Below, in pieces: positions 1 to 6,398 of a stretch of 12,273 nucleotides of DNA. Each line of letters starts with the position of its first letter. Position 1 is the stretch's first letter. The translations under genes and the position numbers were made by a program. Source of the DNA: CAKAHY01 sp041848045 (GTDB lineage: Bacteria > Bacillota > Clostridia > Lachnospirales > Lachnospiraceae); NCBI GenBank assembly GCA_041848045.1, contig JBGZHY010000080.1, forward strand, positions 1 to 12,273. Reading direction: 5' to 3'. The notes below the pieces were generated by a model. The model made no database searches. It was not told where the DNA came from and saw only the letters and a program-made list of their open reading frames with translations.

Positions 1-70
1 ATTCTTTGATCAGCCTGTCCCCTCCCCAAAGATAATACATACAACCGGGGCGCAGTTTTAATATCGCCAT
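1..70 (-). CDS. manA: Class I mannose-6-phosphate isomerase, N-terminal fragment cut by window edge
   Basis: Only the first 23 codons are present, starting at an ATG at 70-68 and running off the left edge. The peptide begins MAILKLRPGCMYYLWGGDRL. The pattern of a hydrophobic start, then K-x-x-P and a W-G-G-x-x-L signature, is the characteristic N-terminus of type I phosphomannose isomerases, zinc enzymes that interconvert mannose 6-phosphate and fructose 6-phosphate in the cytosol. The start is supported by AAGGAG at 82-77 with a 6-base spacer and by a promoter at 145-117. The fragment is too short to show the zinc ligands. The assignment rests on this single N-terminal motif. The neighbouring MFS gene ends 86 bases upstream in the same direction, so a sugar-related locus is plausible but not shown. 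Confidence 0.7.
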   Translation of the reverse strand, partial: MAILKLRPGCMYYLWGGDRLIKE

Positions 71-116
71 ATCCTTCTCCTTATTTCAGGTTTTCTCCTC
101 TTCGGACATCGGCACT

Positions 117-145
117 ATTATAAATAGTTTACCCGCAAATGTCTA
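117..145 (-). promoter_or_regulatory. Sigma-A-type promoter for manA
   Basis: On the minus strand, TAGACA (145-140) matches the -35 consensus at five of six positions. It is followed by a 17-base spacer and a perfect TATAAT -10 (122-117). Transcription would start near 110, giving a leader of about 40 bases before the manA ATG at 70. The element lies in the gap between the MFS stop codon and manA, so manA can be expressed independently of the transporter. Seen by eye only; no transcript data. Confidence 0.7.
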
Positions 146-156
146 TGATCTCCATA

Positions 157-1365
157 TTATATTTCACTATCTGTAAGTATCTCATTTGATTTAAGCAGTG
201 CCTCCTTAGCGCTCCCGGTTTTTGCCAGCATACGGCTGTACAAAGCAAAAATAAGCCCTGTCAAAAGCAAAAGATAGAAAGGAAATATCCTCACGCCGCT
301 GTGCTCCGCAAGCATACCGAATACCGAAGGCATAGTCAGGCTGCCCAGATAGGCGCTTGCCATCTGCACCCCAATCAAAGCCTGCGAACGCTCCGCTCCG
401 AAATTTTCCGGAGTGGAATGGATGATACATGGATATACGGGGGCACAGCCCAGTCCGATGAGTATCAGGCCCCCCAGGGAAAAGACTTCTCCGAAAGGCA
501 AAAGGAGCACAATGATGCCGAGCAGTATGACACTTAAGCCCAAACGGATCAGCTGCCTGTCATGCCAACGCATGCTCAAAAATCCGTTTAGCCCTCTGCC
601 TGCCGTAATGCCGATAAAAAATAGGGCGGCAAAAAAAGCGGCACGCTCCGTTTCTACGCCTTTGTAAAAAACCAGATAAGAGCTTGCCCAAAGACCTACG
701 GTTTGCTCCAAGGCGCAATAGGCAAAAAAAGCCAGCATAATCTCTCCGGCACCTGCAATACCGAAAATTTCCCGCAAGGACAGGGGCTTTTTCTCCGCAT
801 TCCTCTGCCCTTCTCCTCTGCGTCCTTTCCATAAAGGCAAGCTCAGGCAAAGGATGATCGTCAGCAAAAGCTGTAAAAGTGCAATCGTCAGATAGGCTCC
901 GCTCCAGTTTTTTCCCCTGCTCAGAAAATAGCCCATAATGTACGGCCCTATGGAAGCCCCCACACCCCACATGCAGTGGAGCCAGCTCATATCCCTGCTG
1001 CTGTAATGCAAGGCCACATAATTGTTCAAGCTTGCATCTACGGCTCCCGCCCCCAGTCCGTAGGGGATTGCCCACAAGCACAAGTGCCAAAAAGACGAAC
1101 TTATGGAAAAACCGGATAAAGCAAGAGCAGTCAGCCCCACACTCAATGCCGTCAGTCTTCCCGTTCCCAGCCTGTAGCTGAATCTGTCATTGAGCAAAGA
1201 AGACAATATGGTGCCCGCAGAAATAATAATGGATATCAGACCGGCATAGGACAGAGGCGCTCCCAAATCCCCATGCATACTCGGCCAGGCCGAACCCAGC
1301 AGAGCATCCGGCAACCCAAGGCTGATAAATGAAAGGTAAATAATCCCCAAAAGTAAATGTATCAT
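157..1365 (-). CDS. MFS transporter, 12 membrane helices, probable small-solute or sugar carrier
   Basis: This 402-residue integral membrane protein has the length and hydrophobicity pattern of a 12-helix major facilitator. Two blocks of about six helices are separated by a charged cytoplasmic loop near residues 179-200 (WKGRRGEGQRNAEKK). A degenerate motif A (NDRFSYRLGTGR, about residues 59-70) sits between helices 2 and 3. Conserved stretches include WAIPYGLGAGAVDASLNN (about 98-115) and LHCMWGVGASIGPYIMGY (about 129-146), which are typical of a carrier group common in clostridia. An ATG eight codons further upstream is in frame, but AAGGAGG (1380-1374) lies 8 bases before the ATG at 1365, so I chose that one. 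The gene is divergent from an AraC-type regulator, which probably controls it, and lies upstream of manA. The substrate cannot be read from sequence; a sugar is only suggested by manA. Confidence 0.88.
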   Translation of the reverse strand: MIHLLLGIIYLSFISLGLPDALLGSAWPSMHGDLGAPLSYAGLISIIISAGTILSSLLNDRFSYRLGTGRLTALSVGLTALALSGFSISSSFWHLCLWAIPYGLGAGAVDASLNNYVALHYSSRDMSWLHCMWGVGASIGPYIMGYFLSRGKNWSGAYLTIALLQLLLTIILCLSLPLWKGRRGEGQRNAEKKPLSLREIFGIAGAGEIMLAFFAYCALEQTVGLWASSYLVFYKGVETERAAFFAALFFIGITAGRGLNGFLSMRWHDRQLIRLGLSVILLGIIVLLLPFGEVFSLGGLILIGLGCAPVYPCIIHSTPENFGAERSQALIGVQMASAYLGSLTMPSVFGMLAEHSGVRIFPFYLLLLTGLIFALYSRMLAKTGSAKEALLKSNEILTDSEI

Positions 1366-1366
1366 C

Positions 1367-1395
1367 TTGTTTTCCTCCTTCACAAACACTATAAT
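1367..1395 (+). promoter_or_regulatory. Probable promoter of the AraC-type regulator gene
   Basis: On the plus strand TTGTTT (1367-1372) matches three of six -35 bases. It is followed by a 17-base spacer and a perfect TATAAT (1390-1395). Transcription would start near 1402, leaving a leader of about 70 bases before the ATG at 1471. The -35 overlaps the start region of the divergent MFS gene. The -10 is part of the palindrome TATAATTATA (1390-1399), which also offers a TATAAT (1399-1394) to the MFS direction. There, the -35 position (1422-1417, TAACTG) is poor, which suggests that MFS transcription needs an activator. Confidence 0.55.
1374..1380 (-). promoter_or_regulatory. Ribosome binding site fixing the MFS start
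   Basis: A full AAGGAGG reads on the minus strand 8 bases before the ATG at 1365. It lies inside the alternative longer reading that would start at 1389, so it decides for the shorter 402-residue protein. Confidence 0.85.
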
Positions 1396-1460
1396 TATAC
1401 AAGCATTCTTAATTTTCAGTTAGAAGAAAAACCGCATTTTTTTATAAGAAAAACACCAAA

Positions 1461-1466
1461 AAGGAG
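1461..1466 (+). promoter_or_regulatory. Ribosome binding site fixing the regulator start
   Basis: AAGGAG lies 4 bases before the ATG at 1471. This supports a start 38 codons inside the longest open frame. The upstream part of that frame covers the divergent promoter region and reads like non-coding sequence. Confidence 0.7.
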
Positions 1467-1470
1467 AAAT

Positions 1471-2376
1471 ATGGAGATACAAAACTGCTCCCTTCCCACA
1501 GGAGATATCGAAAAAAACGGACGTGAACGGGCAAGACACGGCAACGCTGCCTTTCCCCTTGCCTGCTATGACAATGACTGTGCCAAAGATGCCATTCCCT
1601 GGCACTGGCACGATGAAGCGGAAGTTTTATTCATGGTCAAAGGGCAGGCCCTGATACACGGCACAAAGGGAAAACTGCTTTTGCAGGAAGAAGAAGGCTG
1701 CTTCATCAACGCCGAAACTCTCCATTTTATTGAAAAAGGCGAGAAAGAAGACTGCCGCTTTTATTCCATGGTTTTCCATCCGCGTCTGGTAGGGGGCGCT
1801 TCGGACAGCATTTTCTACTGTCATTATCTGCAAAGGATTTTACAGCACAAAGAACTGGACAGCCTTAGATTTTCCCCGGATATCCCCTGGCAAAAAACCG
1901 CTTTAAGCCACCTGCGGGAAAGCTGGAAGCTGTGTGCGGACAAAAAAGAGGCCTACGAATTTTACGTACGCCGCCACCTCAGTGAATTATTTATTCTCCT
2001 TTTACAAAACTGCCCCAAAAGCCCGCCGGATGTACGGCATAAAAAGGCCGCCTGTCAGGCGGAGCGCAGCAAACAAATGCTGCAATATATCCACGAGCAT
2101 TACAAAGAAGAAATCAGTCTTAGCCAAATCGCCCGATCCGCTTCCCTCAGCAAAAGCGAATGTTTGCGCTGTTTTCAAAGCACCATCCACAGCACGCCCA
2201 TTCGCTATCTGCGAGCATATCGTATCCAAAAAGCCTGTGCCCTTTTACAGGAAGAGAACCTGAGCATCGGCGAAATCGCCCTTAGCTGCGGCTTTCAGGA
2301 TTTCAGTTATTTTACCAAGACCTTTCGGGAAGTCAAAGGCATGACTCCGGGAGCCTACAGAATAAGAGGAGAATAA
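1471..2376 (+). CDS. AraC-family transcriptional regulator with N-terminal cupin-like domain
   Basis: This 301-residue cytosolic regulator has two parts. Residues about 28-105 form an AraC-type cupin ligand-binding domain, with the typical H-W-H-D-E-x-E-V-x-x-M-x-K-G stretch at 45-58. Residues about 200-298 form the two-helix-turn-helix DNA-binding domain. The first helix-turn-helix is near 216-237 (ISLSQIARSASLSKSECLRC). The second is near 266-288 (IGEIALSCGFQDFSYFTKTF), followed by the family signature ending G-M-T-P-G-A-Y-R. The length is normal for cupin-type AraC regulators of clostridia. It is the only plus-strand gene of the window and is divergent from the MFS gene, its probable target; it may also autoregulate. 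The effector is unknown, though a sugar or related small molecule is common for this architecture. Confidence 0.92.
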   Translation: MEIQNCSLPTGDIEKNGRERARHGNAAFPLACYDNDCAKDAIPWHWHDEAEVLFMVKGQALIHGTKGKLLLQEEEGCFINAETLHFIEKGEKEDCRFYSMVFHPRLVGGASDSIFYCHYLQRILQHKELDSLRFSPDIPWQKTALSHLRESWKLCADKKEAYEFYVRRHLSELFILLLQNCPKSPPDVRHKKAACQAERSKQMLQYIHEHYKEEISLSQIARSASLSKSECLRCFQSTIHSTPIRYLRAYRIQKACALLQEENLSIGEIALSCGFQDFSYFTKTFREVKGMTPGAYRIRGE

Positions 2377-2394
2377 ACTTTTATCCCTACCCCC

Positions 2395-3690
2395 TCAGTG
2401 CTCCAAATTCCGCAGTACACATTCAAAGCTGATGACCTCATTTTTACAGCTTACATCTATGCTTCCGCCGTATTGCTTCACCAAGGCCTCCGCTATGGCA
2501 AGCCCTATGCCGTAACCGCCTTTATCAATATTGTGGGATTCGTCTTCCCGGTAAAAACGCTCAAAGAAGCGCCTGTAATCCACCTCTTTCCCGGCTGTAT
2601 AGGAATTGCTCACACGCAGACGGATTCCCTTGCCTTGCCGCAGAGCCTCCAAAACAATCTGCCCCTTATCATCGCAATATTTGATGGCATTGTCCAGTAA
2701 GATGCCCAAAAGCTGGCGTATATCGCTTTCCTCCGCCCGCAGTACAATCTTTTCTTTGGTTTTATTTTCCAGACTCTTTCCCGCCTGTATGGCCAGGGGT
2801 AGAAAGGTATTGCTCAACTCTTCCAGCAAGGCGCTGACGTCTACATCCCGCACATCTTTTTCCCCTTCTTTTTCTCCCGCCTTGGCAATCAGCACCAGAT
2901 TTTTAATCAGCCCCGTCATATGGTCAATCTGGCGCAGCGTGGAGGTATTCCATTCATTTTCTCCGTTTAACATCATTTCCAGCTCCGTATTGGCACGAAT
3001 CACCGCCAGAGGAGTTTTCAACTCATGTCCCGCATTGGTAATGAACTGTTTCTGCCGCTCCATATTTTCCAATTCCGTACGTACGATATAGTTGGAGAAC
3101 AGACGCAGCAGGAAGAAGGAAAGCGCCGCACCGACAGCCACGATAAGCAGAGCGCCGAATAAAATACGATAGCTGCTGACAATGCGTTCCGTATTATCCA
3201 CAAAGGCGATGATATAGCTTCCCGTATCTTCCTTTGTCACCTGAAAGAAATAGTTCTCGTATTTTCCGAAGCTGCGCCCGCTTTGCAAAGCCAGCAGGGC
3301 ATAATCCTTGGCGCCGGCTTCATCAAAGGAAGCACCCGCATTGGTGGCAAAGCTCTCCACCTCCTCCGCCTCCGAAAGAGTCAAAACAAAAAAACGTGTC
3401 GAACGGATAAACTCCGGGGCACGTAAAGGTGAATCCTTTCCCGAAAACAGGCTCTGTACAAATACATACCATTCATCTTCTGTATTTTCTTCCTCCCCGG
3501 TTTCGCCGTGCTTGGTAAAATCGCCCTGGGTTTCCGTCAGGTGCTGCAGAATATTCTTAACGTCCATACGGTTTAAATACGCATTGATGCCGTATATGAT
3601 GCCGCCCATCAAAAGCATTGCCATGGTAAAGGAAAGAAAACCGATAAAAATAAACTTTCGTCGGATATTGTAAATATATTTTTCGTTCAT
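2395..3690 (-). CDS. Sensor histidine kinase of a two-component system, no HAMP domain
   Basis: This 431-residue membrane kinase has one helix near residues 12-37, an extracytoplasmic sensor region of about 140 residues (38-175), and a second helix near 176-198. HisKA follows, with the phospho-accepting histidine H222 in NAGHELKTP. The ATPase domain shows an N box (LLDNAIKYCDDKG, N334), an F box (RRFFERFYRED, 373-383) and a G2 box (GGYGIGLAIA, 391-400). Only about 23 residues separate the second helix from H222, so there is no HAMP linker. The usual D-x-G of the G1 box is not recognisable; the corresponding stretch reads RLRVSNSYTAGKE (357-369). AGGAGG lies 5 bases before the ATG. The gene sits 12 bases downstream of the response regulator, its evident partner. 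It converges with the AraC-type gene across 18 bases with no visible terminator. The signal sensed is unknown. Confidence 0.93.
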   Translation of the reverse strand: MNEKYIYNIRRKFIFIGFLSFTMAMLLMGGIIYGINAYLNRMDVKNILQHLTETQGDFTKHGETGEEENTEDEWYVFVQSLFSGKDSPLRAPEFIRSTRFFVLTLSEAEEVESFATNAGASFDEAGAKDYALLALQSGRSFGKYENYFFQVTKEDTGSYIIAFVDNTERIVSSYRILFGALLIVAVGAALSFFLLRLFSNYIVRTELENMERQKQFITNAGHELKTPLAVIRANTELEMMLNGENEWNTSTLRQIDHMTGLIKNLVLIAKAGEKEGEKDVRDVDVSALLEELSNTFLPLAIQAGKSLENKTKEKIVLRAEESDIRQLLGILLDNAIKYCDDKGQIVLEALRQGKGIRLRVSNSYTAGKEVDYRRFFERFYREDESHNIDKGGYGIGLAIAEALVKQYGGSIDVSCKNEVISFECVLRNLEH

Positions 3691-3702
3691 AAGCGCCTCC
3701 TG

Positions 3703-4374
3703 TCAATCCGGTATGCCAAGCAAAAAGCCCTCGCTGATATTCCCCGCAATTCTGGTTTTGGAGGCAATGGCTCCCAATTTTTTGTTCAGATAAGAAACAT
3801 ACAGGCTTACCGTATCTGCATCCGCTTCCTCATCCTTCCATACCTCTTTCACAATATACTCCGCCGTCAGCGCGTAGGAGGCTCTTAACACAAAGGCCTG
3901 CAGAAGAACAAACTCTTTAACGGACAAGCGCACGGCATTCTCGCTTTTTAGCTCAAAGCTTTCTCCCGATAAGGAAAAGTCCTCATAAGACAGACTTTCA
4001 CTTTCGTACTCCGTCCGACGCCGCAGCATAGCCCGCAGCCTCGCCGTCAGTTCCTTGATGGCAAAGGGCTTGGTCAAATAATCATCCGCCCCCGCATCTA
4101 AGCCCGATACCCTGTCATCCACCTCTGCCTTGGCAGTCAGGAGCAAAACCGGCGTACGCATTTTCAGGCTGCGCAGCTCCTCCAAAACCTCCAAACCGCT
4201 TTTCACAGGCATCATGATGTCCAGGATAATACCGTCGTAGGCATTTGTCCGGATAAGGTCAAAAGCCTGCCCCCCGTCATAGGCACAGTCCACAACATAG
4301 CCTTCATTTTCCAGGACCGTTGCAATAACCTTATTCAAATCCCTGGTATCCTCCGCCAACAATAGTTTCATCAT
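3703..4374 (-). CDS. OmpR-family response regulator
   Basis: This 223-residue cytosolic transcription factor has a receiver domain at about 1-118. It carries the acidic pair E8/D9, phospho-acceptor D52 (ILDIMMP), T80 (LLLTAK) and K102 (LTKPF), so it should be phosphorylated normally. A winged-helix DNA-binding domain follows at about 126-221, with LSVKEFVLLQAF and a recognition region around DADTVSLYVSYLNKKLG. It begins MM. GGAGG is placed 5 bases before the first Met and 8 before the second, so the exact start is uncertain by one codon. The start directly abuts the TAG stop of the (p)ppGpp synthetase gene, whose last codons contain the ribosome binding site, implying translational coupling. 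Its partner kinase follows 12 bases later. Target genes are not identifiable here. Confidence 0.95.
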   Translation of the reverse strand: MMKLLLAEDTRDLNKVIATVLENEGYVVDCAYDGGQAFDLIRTNAYDGIILDIMMPVKSGLEVLEELRSLKMRTPVLLLTAKAEVDDRVSGLDAGADDYLTKPFAIKELTARLRAMLRRRTEYESESLSYEDFSLSGESFELKSENAVRLSVKEFVLLQAFVLRASYALTAEYIVKEVWKDEEADADTVSLYVSYLNKKLGAIASKTRIAGNISEGFLLGIPD

Positions 4375-4974
4375 CTATTCCTCCATCGCCGTAATCATGT
4401 CCCGAATCGTCTGCATGGATAAGTCCGTGGATGCCAGTTCATCCGCACAACGCTTTAATTCCTGCACAATCAAATCCGTTTTTTTCGCAATATTTTTCTT
4501 ATATTTCAAATGATGCTCCAGCGCCGCCCAGGTATCCATGGAAATGGTGCGCAGCTGAATTTCCGCATAATATTTTCCCCGAATCCGCAAAATCACGTGA
4601 TAGCTGCGGTAGCCGTTCGGTTTGGCATGCCGAATAAAATCCTTTTCCTCATGAATGCTGTATGCTTCATTTCGGCAGAGCCGCTCCCGTATGGTATAGA
4701 TATCGTCAATAAACGCACAGACAATGCGGATGCCGATGGCATCGTGTATGTGAAAAAGCGCCGACTGCGTATCCTCCGGCAAATTCTTTCTGCGACATTT
4801 TTCCCGCATGCTTTCTTCACTTTTGATACGGGACAGACAGTGCTCCACCGGATCCATGCCAAGCTCTTTCTTCATTTCCTGTCGGATCTTTTGTATTTCC
4901 GCCAAAAGCTCCTGCATCAGCCCTTCCAAAACCGGATACTGGGCTCCATATATACTGCTTTCCATTCCCTGCAT
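4375..4974 (-). CDS. Small alarmone synthetase, single RelA/SpoT synthetase domain
   Basis: This 199-residue protein consists of one (p)ppGpp synthetase domain, which transfers pyrophosphate from ATP to GTP or GDP. Visible motifs are LSRIKSEESM (47-56), HDAIGIRIVCAF (77-88), the substrate-binding KPNGYRSYHV (118-127) and EIQLRT-x5-WAALEHHLKYK (138-159). No HD hydrolase domain and no TGS or ACT regulatory domain is present, so it belongs to the stand-alone small synthetases related to RelQ/RelP. I cannot say which subgroup. AAGGAGG (4990-4984) lies 9 bases before the ATG; a second Met three codons in is too far away. It is first in an operon with a response regulator and histidine kinase. An extended -10 promoter lies directly upstream. 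Confidence 0.92.
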   Translation of the reverse strand: MQGMESSIYGAQYPVLEGLMQELLAEIQKIRQEMKKELGMDPVEHCLSRIKSEESMREKCRRKNLPEDTQSALFHIHDAIGIRIVCAFIDDIYTIRERLCRNEAYSIHEEKDFIRHAKPNGYRSYHVILRIRGKYYAEIQLRTISMDTWAALEHHLKYKKNIAKKTDLIVQELKRCADELASTDLSMQTIRDMITAMEE

Positions 4975-5009
4975 ATGGCTGTGCCTCCTTGTTTCCTGTT
5001 AAAAACCGT

Positions 5010-5018
5010 ATTATACCA
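5010..5018 (-). promoter_or_regulatory. Extended -10 promoter for the alarmone synthetase and two-component operon
   Basis: On the minus strand, TGGTATAAT (5018-5010) is a perfect TGnTATAAT extended -10 element. The -35 position at 17 bases (5038-5033, ACAATT) is weak, as is often seen when an extended -10 is present. Transcription would start near 5003, about 29 bases before the ATG at 4974. It lies in the 68-base gap after the radical SAM run. No hairpin with a T tract is visible in that gap, so read-through from upstream is also possible. Confidence 0.6.
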
Positions 5019-5042
5019 GATGATTTCGTCTAAATTGTGTTC

Positions 5043-6398
5043 TTACCAATCCAAATATGCCTTTCGCAGTAAAAAGCGGGAAAGCATGGAGCGATAATAG
5101 GCAAGATCCAAGAAAGAATACAGCCCTGCCTTTCTCGCCCGCCTGTACAGGCGGATAAATAAACGGTGATAATACAGATAAAACTGACGTCTGCTGATGT
5201 TTTCCGGCTCCACTACCAGATGCAGAAAATCCCAGTGTTCTATCTTATCGGTAATCAGCCTGTCCTTATATTCCGCAAACAGCGGCGTTCCCGGTATCGG
5301 CGTAAAAATGGAAATCGTCACATGCAAAAGTCCATGACGCAGCACCCAGTCGTAAAGCCTGTCAAAATCCTCTTTGCGGGCGGACAAGCCCATAATCATC
5401 AATCCGATGCACTGGGCGGAGGTGGCATTGATTACCCGCACCGCCTCCGCATTGTGCTCCGTTTTCGTTCCCTTGTTATACTCCTGCAGCTCTTCATCGC
5501 TGATGGCCTCCAGCCCCACCAAAAAATAGTGAAAGCCGATATCCGCCAGCGCTTTGATCAGCTCCGGATGAGTGGAAATAAAATCCGCTCTGCCGTAACA
5601 AACATAACGTTTCCGAATATGATTTTCCCGAACCAGTCGGATAAAATCCCACAAACGCTTCTCATCCACCAAAAAATCATCATCTACAATCATCACATTA
5701 TTTGCCTGCAGCTGTTTTAACTCCGCAATCACAAGGGATAAATCCCTCGCCTGATATCTCCCCCCATGAAGCAGGGTACAGTAACAGAAGCTGCAATGAT
5801 AAGGACAGCTGAAAGAGGTTTTTATGGCAGCCGCCTCTTCCAAATCAAGATAACGGAAATGCTTTTTGTTCGCATAATAAAAAGCCCTGTCCGGTATCGG
5901 CAAGGTATTGATATCTACGGGTATAATCGGGTTGTGCCGCCAGCTTCCGTCCTTTTCCTTATAACATAGTCCGTTGATATCTTCCCGCCTTATTCCCTGC
6001 CGTTCAATCAGGCGAATCAGGTCTACAAAGGCATCCACGGACTCGCTTCTGGAAATGTAATCAATATACTCTTCATGAAAAAACTCCGTGTTAATCTGCG
6101 CATGCACCCCGCCCACCACCGTTGCCATCTGCGGATTGTAGGCCTTGGCCTGCCTGCAGAATTTTTTCATGATATTCTGCTGGGTAATGTAGCCGGTAAC
6201 GGCAAGCACATCCGGACAATACTCCCGCAAAATCTTCCGAAAAGGCTTATTCTCGCAAGTATAGTCATAAATTCTGTCCTCATAGCCTGCCGCCTGCAAG
6301 CCCGTATGCAGATACTCAAGCTCCAGAGGCTCCGCATCCAGAATCTTGGTAAAACTCAGCTTATTCGGCGCCCCGGGACGCACCAGCAGTACCTTCAT
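5043..6398 (-). CDS. Cobalamin-fold radical SAM protein (last gene of the six-gene run)
   Basis: This 451-residue enzyme begins with a Rossmann-like B12-binding-type domain (about 1-135: LLVRPG, VTGY at 67-70, VVGGVHA at 94-100) that lacks the D-x-H-x-x-G lower-ligand motif. The radical SAM domain follows, with C198-x3-C202-x2-C205 (SCPYHCSFC) for the iron-sulfur cluster, VDDDFLVDEKRL (238-249), CYGRADF (267-273), VGLEAISDEEL (294-304) and FTPIPGT (365-371). The C-terminal 50 residues are aromatic and basic. The substrate is unknown; such proteins perform methylations and other radical carbon chemistry. The ATG at 6398 overlaps the TGA of the preceding gene as ATGA, and AAAGGAGG lies 10 bases upstream, so I reject a start 12 codons earlier. 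It is a close paralog of the protein at 11153-12273. Confidence 0.92.
   Translation of the reverse strand: MKVLLVRPGAPNKLSFTKILDAEPLELEYLHTGLQAAGYEDRIYDYTCENKPFRKILREYCPDVLAVTGYITQQNIMKKFCRQAKAYNPQMATVVGGVHAQINTEFFHEEYIDYISRSESVDAFVDLIRLIERQGIRREDINGLCYKEKDGSWRHNPIIPVDINTLPIPDRAFYYANKKHFRYLDLEEAAAIKTSFSCPYHCSFCYCTLLHGGRYQARDLSLVIAELKQLQANNVMIVDDDFLVDEKRLWDFIRLVRENHIRKRYVCYGRADFISTHPELIKALADIGFHYFLVGLEAISDEELQEYNKGTKTEHNAEAVRVINATSAQCIGLMIMGLSARKEDFDRLYDWVLRHGLLHVTISIFTPIPGTPLFAEYKDRLITDKIEHWDFLHLVVEPENISRRQFYLYYHRLFIRLYRRARKAGLYSFLDLAYYRSMLSRFLLRKAYLDW

Noticed and set aside
1417..1422. -35 element for the MFS gene
   Set aside because: TAACTG at the 17-base spacing matches the consensus poorly and other spacings are no better, so I did not annotate a complete promoter in that direction.
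2377..2394. Bidirectional terminator between the convergent AraC-type and kinase genes
   Set aside because: The 18 bases contain only a tiny ATAAA/TTTAT repeat with a 2-base loop, with no GC-rich stem and no proper T tract.
4991..5042. Terminator after the radical SAM run
   Set aside because: No stem followed by a run of T was found on the minus strand; the notable element is an extended -10 promoter.
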